Below are positions 30,865 to 39,450 of a stretch of DNA of 64,000 bases, piece after piece. Location: assembly GCF_003006155.1 (NCBI RefSeq), contig NZ_CP023559.1, positions 1,736,001-1,800,000 of the forward strand, given 5' to 3'. The notes below the pieces were generated by a model, which saw nothing but the letters and a program-made list of their open reading frames with translations, made no database searches and had not been told where the DNA came from. Source of the stretch: Salinicola tamaricis (GTDB taxonomy: Bacteria; Pseudomonadota; Gammaproteobacteria; Pseudomonadales; Halomonadaceae). Both the position numbers and the translations under genes were made by a program. How positions within the stretch are numbered: the stretch's first letter is position 1; every line of letters begins with the position of its first letter.

Positions 30865-32189
30865 GCCTGCGGCTGCGTCTCGTCGCCACGCTCGGGATCA
30901 CGCTGATGCTGCTGTGGGGGCTGACCGCGGCGTGGTCGATGCGCGATCTCTCGACCCAGCTCGAAACGTCGCTGGATCAGCGTCTGGCTCAGTCGGCGCG
31001 AATGGTCGCCGGCCTGCTCGATCGCGTGCCTGCGGCGGCCTGGGATGGAGAAGTCGGCGAGACATCGACCATCCCTGCGCTCGAAGGCGTCGCCTGCCGC
31101 GTGTCATCGCTGCGCGGGCAGGTGGTGGCGGGTACGCATCCGGAGATGAACGATGTTCTCGCAGTCGATGACGAAGGCTACAGCGACCGCGATCACAACG
31201 GTCAGCGCTGGCGCGTCTATACCCTGGTCGACGACGACAAGCGCATCACTGTGGCGGATCGCCTGCGGGAGCGGGAGTCGTTGCTGGCCCAGGTACGCCG
31301 TGCCGCGTTCTATCCCTTTCTACTCGCTTCGATCGGCAGCCTGATTGCACTGTGGTGGGGTGTAACCCGGGGTCTGTCGCCGCTGTCGAGGCTGCAGCGA
31401 CGCCTGATGTCACGCGATCACGACGATCTCTCGGCACTACCGATCCGTGGCTTGCCGGGGGAAATTCGCCCGCTGATCGACGGTTTCAACACCCTGCTTG
31501 CACGCACCCGGCGCATGCTGGAGCTGGAGCAGCGCTTTACCGACGATGCCGCGCATGAGCTACGCACACCGCTGACCGCGATTCGTACCCATCTGCAGAT
31601 CGCGCGACGCGTCGACGGCGATCCTCGCCGGGAGGCGATGCAGCAGGCGGAGGCGGGGGTGATGCGGCTGACGAAGACGCTCGACCAGTTGCTGTTGCTG
31701 GCACGCATGGAGAGCGAAGAGATCGCTCGGGGGCATGTCGACTCTACGCGGCTTGGCGACGCCCTGGAGGCCGCGATGGTAGAGACCGGCAGTCGCGATC
31801 GCTGTCACTGGCAAGCTTCGGTCGACCGGCTTCACGCGGCGTTGTCCGGGGAGCTGCTGGTGATCGCGCTGCGCAATCTGCTCGAGAACGCCATGCGTCA
31901 CGGTTCGCCCGACACCCCGATCGAGATCGAGGCGCACGAGGCGGATGGCATGGCCGTGATCGACATCGTCAACCAGGGCGAGACCATCCCGCCCGAACAG
32001 ATCGCCCGCCTGACGGAGCGCTTTCATCGCGGCAACCATCCTCAGGGCAGTGGTCTGGGGTTATCCATCGTCGAGGCGATCGCCACCCGGGCGGGCGGCA
32101 GCCTGCGGCTTGCCTCCGGCGACGGTATCGGGCTGCGGGTCACGCTCTCGCTACCCATGGCTCCTGTTCTGGATATCCGGGGCGAGTGA
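30861..32189 (+). CDS. Sensor histidine kinase
   Basis: 442 residues. Transmembrane segments lie at about 5-25 and 145-165, with a periplasmic sensor domain between them. Then a HAMP-like linker, the HisKA H-box DDAAHELRTPLTAIRTHL near residue 232, and an ATPase domain with N-box LRNLLENAMRHG and GSGLGLSIVEAI. It phosphorylates the overlapping OmpR-type regulator. It is convergent with the tlpA-like gene, only 30 bases between the stops. Confidence 0.93.
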   Translation: MSLRLRLVATLGITLMLLWGLTAAWSMRDLSTQLETSLDQRLAQSARMVAGLLDRVPAAAWDGEVGETSTIPALEGVACRVSSLRGQVVAGTHPEMNDVLAVDDEGYSDRDHNGQRWRVYTLVDDDKRITVADRLRERESLLAQVRRAAFYPFLLASIGSLIALWWGVTRGLSPLSRLQRRLMSRDHDDLSALPIRGLPGEIRPLIDGFNTLLARTRRMLELEQRFTDDAAHELRTPLTAIRTHLQIARRVDGDPRREAMQQAEAGVMRLTKTLDQLLLLARMESEEIARGHVDSTRLGDALEAAMVETGSRDRCHWQASVDRLHAALSGELLVIALRNLLENAMRHGSPDTPIEIEAHEADGMAVIDIVNQGETIPPEQIARLTERFHRGNHPQGSGLGLSIVEAIATRAGGSLRLASGDGIGLRVTLSLPMAPVLDIRGE

Positions 32190-32219
32190 AGCACTCGGGT
32201 TGAACGTGCGTCCGGGTCG

Positions 32220-33044
32220 TCATGGGGTGAAGCGCTCGAGACTGCGATCGAGCGTGGCGCGGGAAAGCTCACCGAAGTGGGTATCGACGAGCTGGCCATC
32301 GGCGTCGTAGTAGAGGGTGGTCGGCATCGCCACCGCGCCCACCTTCCTACCGAAGGTCATGTTCGGATCGCGATAGAGATGATCGAGCGAGAGGGACTCC
32401 CGCTGCAGAAACGTCTCGATGGCGTCGACGCTCTCGCCCTGATTGACGAACACGAACGACACGTCTTCCCGCTCTCGTTGGGCCTGTTCCAGCATCGGCA
32501 TCTCACGACGACAGGGTGGACACCAGCTCGCCCAGAGATTGACCACCATGGGCCGGTCGGATGCCAGCAGCACGGTGGGCAGAGCTACCGGCGACCCATC
32601 GAGGTTCGCCAGCGGGGTCGAGGGCAGGCTTGCCCCGCTGGGTGTCATCAATGTCAGGGCGCCAGCAGTCATCGACCAAGCCAGGGCACCCGAGAGAACC
32701 GCTGCACCCAGGGGGCGACGCATGGCCGGCTGCCGCCAGAAGCGCCAGGCCAGATAGATGAAAGCGATGACCAGCCCCGCCAGTGGCTCGAACCCGCGAT
32801 CCCTGATGTCTAGCCAGGACCAGAACGTGTCGTAGCTCTGCCAGTAGTGGGCCACGAACACGATGCGTGCGCCGATCACGCCGATCAGCAACGCATTGAA
32901 CAGAACATCGCCGACGCTGACCTGTCTGCGATGGCCCATCCAGGCACCCACGATCAGAGCGACGATCATGGCCAGGACCAGCAGAAGCTGACCCAGACTC
33001 ACGCCCAGGGGCCCCAGGGCGATACTGCGATCGAGCGGATTCAT
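32220..33044 (-). CDS. Membrane-anchored TlpA-like thioredoxin with LGT-like N-terminal domain
   Basis: 274 residues. The N-terminal half has four or five membrane segments with the look of a prolipoprotein-diacylglyceryl-transferase domain (NALLIGVIGARIVFVAHYW). It is too short and lacks enough of the catalytic region to be Lgt. The C-terminal half (about 140-274) is a periplasmic TlpA-type thioredoxin with the active site WASWCPPCRREMPML and the cis-Pro in GAVAMPTTLYY. It starts two bases after the dsbD stop, with GGAGG before it. DsbD would supply electrons and this protein would reduce periplasmic disulfides, as in Scs-type systems. Confidence 0.87.
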   Translation of the reverse strand: MNPLDRSIALGPLGVSLGQLLLVLAMIVALIVGAWMGHRRQVSVGDVLFNALLIGVIGARIVFVAHYWQSYDTFWSWLDIRDRGFEPLAGLVIAFIYLAWRFWRQPAMRRPLGAAVLSGALAWSMTAGALTLMTPSGASLPSTPLANLDGSPVALPTVLLASDRPMVVNLWASWCPPCRREMPMLEQAQREREDVSFVFVNQGESVDAIETFLQRESLSLDHLYRDPNMTFGRKVGAVAMPTTLYYDADGQLVDTHFGELSRATLDRSLERFTP

Positions 33045-33046
33045 GG

Positions 33047-34909
33047 TCAGCCCTCCGTGGACTCGTTGGCGTTCTGTCTGGCCTGTGCATAGCGGTCGAG
33101 AAACGCCTCGGCATCCAGCTCGCCGATAATACGTGCGCTGCGCTGCTCCTGACCGTTGGGGCCGAACCACATCAGGGTCGGTGGTCCAACGACACCGAAG
33201 TGCCGCATGATCGCCTGATCCTCGGCGTCGTCATCCGTAACGTCGATACTCAGTCGCTGCACGTCCTGGAGCGCATCCTTCACGGCCGGGTCGCTGAACA
33301 CTTCCCGTTCGATGACCTTGCAGGAGATACACCAGTCGGCGGTGAATTCGACCAGTGTCATCTGGCCGCTGTTGGCGGTGGCCTGGACACGGCGTTCGAG
33401 CGTGGCCAGGTCCTTTACATCGTCGAACGCGACGGGCCCGCTCCCGCGGGCGTCTTTGGAGGCCGTTGCCACACCGCTCGGAACGTAGACCGACAGCGGC
33501 CGCCACGGATCCTTGGCGCCACCGGCGGCACCGATCAGGATCAAAGCGCTCCACAGACCGATGATGGCGGCACTGGCTGTGGCGAACTGGGGCAGAATGC
33601 CACCCGTGCCGTTGCCCCGCGCCATGGCGACGAGAGAGATCGCTACCGCCAGGCCCAGTGTGCCCCATAGGCCCAGGACGATGGCATCCGAGAGGATTCG
33701 GGCGACGAACCAGATCGCCATGCCCAGCAGCACGAAGCCGAACAGCGCCTTGACGCGGGTCATCCAGACGCCGGGCCGGGGTAGCAACTGGCTGCCGAGC
33801 GTGCCGATCAGCACCAGCGGAGCGCCCATGCCGAGGCCTAGCGCGAGCAGCGCCGCACCGCCCAACCACGGATTGCCGGTGTCGGCGATGAAGAGCAGGG
33901 CACCGGCGAGAGGAGCGGTCATGCAGGGGCCGACCAGCAGGGCGGAGAGCACCCCCATGGTAGCGACGCCCGTGAAGCGGCCGCCGCGTTGTCTCGACAG
34001 CCCCGCATCCAGGCGCTGACGCAGCGCCCGCGGCAGTTCGAGTTCGAAGGCACCGAACATGGCGAATGCCAGCACCACGAACAGCACCGAGAAAATGCCG
34101 ATGAACCAGACGTTCTGGAACAGCATCTGCAGATTGGCGCCGGCCATGGCCGCGGCCACGCCCAGTATCGCGTAGGTCGCGGCCATGGGGAGAACGTAGG
34201 CGAGCGAAAGCACGAAGCCGGCGGCGCGCGGATTCTCCCCGCTGCGACGTTGGCCGACGATCAGGCTGGAGAGAATGGGGATCATCGGCAGCACGCAAGG
34301 CGTGAAGGTCAACAGTAGCCCCATGCCGAAGAACGCTGCCAGCGTCCAGATGCCGTTGCCACCGGCAAGCTGCGCCGCCAGCTGCTGATCTTCCGCCATC
34401 GCCGCGCCTGTCTGGGGATCGGGGCTCGGTGCGACAGACGATGACGTGGCAGATGGCGCGTTCACGGTGTCGCTTCCCCCGGCATCGGCGACCGACTCCA
34501 GATCGAAAGTCCGCTGCTGGGGTGGATAGCAGAGGCCGGCATCGGCGCAACCCTGCCAATGAAGGGTGAGGGTATCGGCTTCCCCGGGCTGCGTGGTCAT
34601 GCGCAACGCATGACGGTAGATCTCGGAACGGCCGAAATACTCGTCCTCGATGGTCTCCCCCTCGGGGATATCGAGCGACAGTTCGCGCTTATCGGCCTGA
34701 GCGGAGAAGCTGTGGCGATAGAGGTAGTAACCGGGCTCGATCTGCCAGTCGATGTCTAATCCGTTGTCGTCTCTTACCAGCGTTGGCTTGAAGGCCCGAT
34801 CCGGTGGCAGGAAGTCGCTCTGTTGCCCGAACGGATCCTGCGCCATGGCCAGTGTGGCCATGGCGAACAGGACCAGCGCCACGGCCCAGCGTCCCCGGCT
34901 AGATGGCAT
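33047..34909 (-). CDS. dsbD: Thiol:disulfide interchange protein DsbD
   Basis: 620 residues, the full three-domain protein that carries electrons from cytoplasmic thioredoxin to the periplasm. A signal peptide ends at AMAQ. The N-terminal alpha domain has WQGCADAGLCYPP. The eight-helix membrane domain holds its redox Cys in FTPCVLPMIPIL and GPCMTAPLAGA. The C-terminal thioredoxin domain has DWCISCKVIEREVF. ATG 34907-34909 is preceded by AGGAG. The next gene is the TlpA-like fusion, so the two form a reductase unit. Confidence 0.95.
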   Translation of the reverse strand: MPSSRGRWAVALVLFAMATLAMAQDPFGQQSDFLPPDRAFKPTLVRDDNGLDIDWQIEPGYYLYRHSFSAQADKRELSLDIPEGETIEDEYFGRSEIYRHALRMTTQPGEADTLTLHWQGCADAGLCYPPQQRTFDLESVADAGGSDTVNAPSATSSSVAPSPDPQTGAAMAEDQQLAAQLAGGNGIWTLAAFFGMGLLLTFTPCVLPMIPILSSLIVGQRRSGENPRAAGFVLSLAYVLPMAATYAILGVAAAMAGANLQMLFQNVWFIGIFSVLFVVLAFAMFGAFELELPRALRQRLDAGLSRQRGGRFTGVATMGVLSALLVGPCMTAPLAGALLFIADTGNPWLGGAALLALGLGMGAPLVLIGTLGSQLLPRPGVWMTRVKALFGFVLLGMAIWFVARILSDAIVLGLWGTLGLAVAISLVAMARGNGTGGILPQFATASAAIIGLWSALILIGAAGGAKDPWRPLSVYVPSGVATASKDARGSGPVAFDDVKDLATLERRVQATANSGQMTLVEFTADWCISCKVIEREVFSDPAVKDALQDVQRLSIDVTDDDAEDQAIMRHFGVVGPPTLMWFGPNGQEQRSARIIGELDAEAFLDRYAQARQNANESTEG

Positions 34910-35019
34910 CCTCGACTCCTGTGCCTGTTCGCTTCGATACTGGCAGGTTGGACCAGAGAGATGAGCTGAAGATGAAGCGATGCTCGACACGCTGCATGTC
35001 TAGCGCCGGCGGTACCAGC

Positions 35020-35955
35020 CTACTGGCGAGTGACCACCAATAGCCCGATCAGCAGCGTCGCGCCGCCAGCCAGGAAGTTGGCGGTGAGCGGTTCGTCCAG
35101 CAGCAGCGCACCGAACAAGACGCCGAAGATCGGCGAAAGCAAAGAGAAGATGCCCAACTGTGAGGCGACGTAGCGGCGCAGCAGGGCGAACCACAGCAGC
35201 AGGGCGGCGCAGGAGATCACCAGGGTCTGGAAGGCCAGGCTGGCGATCGCCACGCCGCTCAGCCGAATCTCGTCGAGATCCCCCAGTAGCGCGCTCGCCG
35301 GGAGCAGCAGTAGACCGGCGATACTGAGCTGGTAGCAGAGCGTCTGCTCCGGCGGCACTTCGGAGAGCGAGGAGCGGCGAATCACCAGCGTGGTCGCCGC
35401 CCAGGCCAGCCCGGCCAGCAGCCCCAGCAGGTCACCGCGCAGGATGTCCGCGGTGTGCGCGAGTTCGGTCGCCGGTGCCAGCGCGAGGACCATGCCACCG
35501 AAGGAGATCCCCACCCCCAGCCACTGGCGCCGCGTCAGCTGCTCGCCCGGCACCAGCAGATGCAGCCCCACAGCGGCGAAGATCGGCGCGGTGTAAAGGA
35601 ACACCGACATGTGCGATGCCAAGGTGTAGTCGAGCCCCCAGGCGACGAACGCGAACTCGGCCACGAACCCCAGCCCCACCAGGATGCCCGGCCCGAGATG
35701 GGCGCGGAAATGGGTAACGCGTAGCCCCCGGCGATAGGCCAGCGCCAGCACCAGCAGTGCCGCCATGGATGAGCGCAGGGCAATCTGAGTGAGTGGGGAG
35801 ACATCCGCCGCGGCGAGCTTGATCGCCACCTGTTGAAAGCCCAGCGCCAGGCAGAACAGCACCATCAAGGCCCCGGCCTGGGGGTCCAGACGCCGGCGTA
35901 GCGGGGCGTTGGCGTGTGGCGCTGGCGGCTGGTGCGATGCTCGCGTCTCTGGCAT
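35020..35955 (-). CDS. EamA-family (DMT) exporter
   Basis: 311 residues with ten predicted membrane helices arranged as two EamA repeats. The first contains FQQVAIKLAAADVSPL and ALRSSMAALLVLALAY; the second contains LLAGLAWAATTLVIRR and SPIFGVLFGALLLDEPL. CAGGAGAG lies before ATG 35953-35955. It is divergent from a LysR regulator, the common arrangement for amino-acid or metabolite exporters. The substrate is unknown. Confidence 0.9.
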   Translation of the reverse strand: MPETRASHQPPAPHANAPLRRRLDPQAGALMVLFCLALGFQQVAIKLAAADVSPLTQIALRSSMAALLVLALAYRRGLRVTHFRAHLGPGILVGLGFVAEFAFVAWGLDYTLASHMSVFLYTAPIFAAVGLHLLVPGEQLTRRQWLGVGISFGGMVLALAPATELAHTADILRGDLLGLLAGLAWAATTLVIRRSSLSEVPPEQTLCYQLSIAGLLLLPASALLGDLDEIRLSGVAIASLAFQTLVISCAALLLWFALLRRYVASQLGIFSLLSPIFGVLFGALLLDEPLTANFLAGGATLLIGLLVVTRQ

Positions 35956-36052
35956 GTCACTCTCCTGTTGGCATCGAAACCCCATCACAGCAGCTGGGCG
36001 TCGCGCCGCCAAACGACTAATGTGATGGCCAAGGCTCAGGAAAGCTCACCCT

Positions 36053-36993
36053 ATGAAAGTCGAACGTCTACCGCTGAATGCGCTGCGCGCCTTTGCCGAG
36101 GCGGCCCGCGCAGAGAGTTTCAAGCACGCCGCCGCGCGCCTGGGTGTCACGCCCGGCGCGGTGAGTCGGCAGATCAAGCAGCTCGAAGACCGGCTCGGCG
36201 TGGCGCTCTTTGCCCGCCATGCCAACGTGTGGTGCTGAATGACGCTGGGCGGCACTTGGCCCGGGAGATCGACGGCGGCCTCGAGCGCATCGCCGCCGGG
36301 GTCAGGGCCGTGCGCGAACGTGCCCGGCACGGGCCGATGCTCACGCTCAGCGCACCGCCTTCCTTTACCCAGCTATGGCTGTTGCCGCGGCTGATGGATT
36401 TCGAAGCCAGGGTCGGGGGTATCGAGATCTCGCTGGAGGCCACGCAGTCATTCACGCTGCCCGTCTGGCAGGGCGATGGTGCGCGTCTGGCGATCCGCTA
36501 TGGCCGTGGCCCCTGGCCCGACGTCGCCAGTTACCCGCTGTTCGGCGACGTGCTGTTTCCGGTGTGCGCCCCGGCACTGCTGGCGCAGCAGGCGCGGCCC
36601 ATGAGGCCCGCCGATCTGGCTCACCACACCCTGCTCGAGGTCGGCTGGAACTCGCCCCAGGGCATCGTCTTTCCCGGCTGGCGCGAATGGCTCGAGGCGG
36701 CCGGCGTCGCCGACCGTGTGGCGCCGCCGCAACGGCGCTACTCGCTCTCGGGGCTGGCCCTGGACCAGGCCATCGCCGGGCGCGGGGTCATGCTGGCCAA
36801 TGCCCCCGTGGCGATGGATCGGCTGAATAGCGGTGTGCTGGTGCGCCCTTTCGGTGAGCGCCACGTGCTCGCCTCGCCGATGACCTACGAGTTGCTGACA
36901 CCGCCCTCGGGCGACATGCCGCCAGCGGTGGCACGCTTCGTCGACTGGCTGCTGGCCGAGGCCGATGCCTTCGCGCGACAGACGGCCGGGTAA
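36053..36993 (+). CDS. LysR-family regulator (one frameshift)
   Basis: About 313 residues once one base is restored near 36227. The first 60 residues are the winged helix (ALRAFAEAARAESFKHAAARLGV and SRQIKQLEDRLGVALF); the remainder, from RVVLNDAGRHLAREI, is the periplasmic-binding-like effector domain and reads in the next frame. The substrate domain has the GcvA-like features FTQLWLLPRL and a C-terminal FVDWLLAEA. It probably controls the divergent DMT exporter; their starts are 97 bases apart. Confidence 0.88.
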
Positions 36994-37169
36994 CTGCCCC
37001 GGGGTGGCTGGTGCCCGGGCGAACATGAGACAGTGCCTACCTCCTGGCTGGCCCTGGCCGCGGTCAGCCGGGACAGTGAGGGGGCAGGACAGTGAGGAGA
37101 TAGGGAGCCGCCCGGTGTCGTGCCGTGGTGGCGAGGTGTGACCGTTCTCGACGTGTGAGCCATAGGTCG

Positions 37170-38366
37170 ATGCCCACAATGACCGCTTCCCGGCTCGGGG
37201 AGCTCTTCCGCGCCTTTCTCTGGCTGGGACTCACCGCCTTCGGTGGCCCCGTGGCGCACCTGGGCTACTTCCGCGAAGCGTTCGTGGTGCGCCGGCGCTG
37301 GCTCAGCGAGGTGGATTTCGCCGATCTGGTCGCGCTGTGCCAGTTTCTACCCGGCCCTGCCAGCAGCCAGGTCGGCTTTGCCATCGGCCTGCGCCGCGGC
37401 GGTCTGCGCGGGGCGCTCGTCGCTTGGTGTGCCTTCACGCTGCCTTCTGCCGTGGCGCTGGTGCTGTTCGCCGCCGGCGCCTCGGCGCTGGGCGGCGAGA
37501 CCGGTCAGGCGTTGATTCATGGACTCAAGCTGGTGGCGGTCGCGGTGGTCGCCCACGCGGTCTGGGGCATGGCTCGCAAGCTCTGCCCCGACCTGACCCG
37601 TGCCACCATCGCGCTGATCGCTGGGTGCCTGGCGCTGCTGCTCGGCGGTGCCGCCGGCCAGTTGGGTGCCATTCTGGTGGGCGCGGGGGTCGGCCTGTGG
37701 CGCTGCCGCCCGGCGCCGATGCCTGCCAGCGTTCAGCCCGTGACCGCTTCACGCCGCTGGCGCCTGCCGGCACTGGTCGTGTTCCTGGCGCTGCTGTTGC
37801 TGTTACCGCTGATGGCGGCGGCAGACAGCGGGCCAGCGCTCGCGGTGATGGCCGCCTTCTACCGCACCGGTGCCCTGGTCTTCGGGGGCGGGCACGTGGT
37901 GCTGCCGCTGCTGCAGGCAGCGGTGGTCGAGCCCGGCTGGGTGTCACAGAACACCTTCATCACCGGCTACGGCGCGGCCCAGGCGGTGCCGGGGCCGCTG
38001 TTCACCTTTGCCGCCTATCTGGGCGCGGCGATGGCCCCCGGCGTCCACGGCTGGCTGCTGGCCGCGCTGGCTACGCTGATGATCTTCCTGCCCGGCATGC
38101 TGCTGTTGATCGGCGTGCTGCCCCACTGGGAGCGCCTGCGTGCCTCGGTCCGTGCACAGCGGCTGATCCAGGGCGCCAACGCCGCCGTGGTCGGCATCCT
38201 CGCCGCTGCGCTGTATGACCCGATCTGGCAGAGCGCCATCGTCGCACCGCTGGATATCGCCCTGGCACTGGTCGGCTTCCTGCTACTGACGCGCTGGCGC
38301 TGGCCGGCGTGGCGGGTGGTCGTGCTGCTCGTGGCGGCGGCGGTGGGGTTTGGTCTGCTGGGGTGA
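37170..38366 (+). CDS. chrA: Chromate transporter ChrA
   Basis: 398 residues with two homologous membrane halves, the long form of the CHR family. The first repeat carries LTAFGGPVAHLGYF and CQFLPGPASSQVGFAIG; the second carries FGGGHVVLPLLQ and QAVPGPLFTFAAYLGA. ChrA expels chromate by exchange. ATG 37170 is used; ATG 37179 is an alternative. The gene is convergent with sctU, leaving 17 bases between the stops, so it marks the border of the secretion region. Confidence 0.92.
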   Translation: MPTMTASRLGELFRAFLWLGLTAFGGPVAHLGYFREAFVVRRRWLSEVDFADLVALCQFLPGPASSQVGFAIGLRRGGLRGALVAWCAFTLPSAVALVLFAAGASALGGETGQALIHGLKLVAVAVVAHAVWGMARKLCPDLTRATIALIAGCLALLLGGAAGQLGAILVGAGVGLWRCRPAPMPASVQPVTASRRWRLPALVVFLALLLLLPLMAAADSGPALAVMAAFYRTGALVFGGGHVVLPLLQAAVVEPGWVSQNTFITGYGAAQAVPGPLFTFAAYLGAAMAPGVHGWLLAALATLMIFLPGMLLLIGVLPHWERLRASVRAQRLIQGANAAVVGILAAALYDPIWQSAIVAPLDIALALVGFLLLTRWRWPAWRVVVLLVAAAVGFGLLG

Positions 38367-38383
38367 GCCGGGCGGCTGGGTGA

Positions 38384-39432
38384 CTAGATCAGCCGGGCGG
38401 TGACGAGAATATCGGCGATCTGCTGGAAGGTGCCGTCCGGGATGGGGTCGCCGTTACCCGCCCGGGTAGCGATCTTCTCCGCCAGCAGCGGGTCGTCGAC
38501 CCGCGGGATGCGCCGCTGGTAGGCGCTTTCCAATAGCGCCGGGGCCTGGGCGGCATTGGCCTTGCAGGTGATCACCGGCACCGGGGTTTCGCCGCGCACG
38601 TAGCGGATGCCGACCAGCCAGCCGTCGCCGGTACCGACCATGAGCGAGGCGTGCTGTACGCCGAGCTTGGCGTTGAGCGTATGCATCTCGCGGCGCTGCT
38701 TGCGCCGCGCCTGATTCATCGTCGGATCGCCCTCCTGATCCTTGCGTTCGCGCTTCTGCTCGGTCTTGGTCATGCGCTGATCGCGACGGAACAGCCAGCG
38801 CTGCAGCAGCACGTCACCGGCGCCGACGATCAGAAAGGCGAGCAGCGCGGTGATCACCAACGGCTGCAGCAGCGCCAGGAAGGTGCCCTGAACGCATCCC
38901 AGTCCGCAGCGCGACGACTCCATCAGCGCCTGCAGACCCAGGCGATAGACCACGATCAACGCCACCGCGAGCGCGGTCATCTTGAACAGCGACTTGAGGA
39001 ACTCGGTCACCCCGCGCACCGAGAAGATACGCTTGAAGCCCTCCACCGGGTTGATCTTCTCCGCCTGGGCAAAACCGGCTCGGCGGCGAAGACGAACCCC
39101 TGGGAGGCGACCACATTGGTCAGGATCACCACCAGCACGCTCAGCGCCACCAGCGGCAGGATCGACAGCACCAGTATCTCACCGGCGGCCGTCACCAGGC
39201 GCGGCCACAGGGTGGCGAACGGTTCGGTATAGAGTAGGGCGGTCAGGTCGATCAAGCCTTCGATGCGGGCGACGATAGCGCTGGCGCTGATCGCGATATA
39301 GAGCGTGCAGGCCAGCATCACCATCGCCGTGACCAGGTCGGCGCTCTTGACCACCTGGCCCTTCCTGCGCGCATCGCGCAGCTTCTTCGCCGAGGGCGGC
39401 AGCGACTTCTCTTCGGAAGGCTGCTGGCTCAT
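38384..39432 (-). CDS. sctU: Type III secretion export switch protein SctU lacking NPTH (one frameshift)
   Basis: About 349 residues after fixing one base near 39074. The N-terminal membrane half starts EEKSLPPSAKKLRDARRKGQV, the hallmark of FlhB/YscU proteins, and contains NPVEGFKRIFS. The C-terminal domain aligns well (GIRYVRGETPVPVI, RRIP, LAEKIA). However, the autocleavage motif NPTH, expected directly before GIRY, is replaced by V-G-T-G-D-G-W-L-V. None of the other frames there hides an NPTH. In known systems this Asn-Pro cleavage switches export from needle to translocators. Last gene of the minus-strand operon. Confidence 0.9.
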
Positions 39433-39450
39433 GGCGATCCCCGCCCGGCG

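Noticed and set aside
38600..38640. A hidden NPTH motif masked by a frameshift in sctU
   Set aside because: All three frames on the minus strand were read across this stretch and none encodes Asn-Pro-Thr-His.
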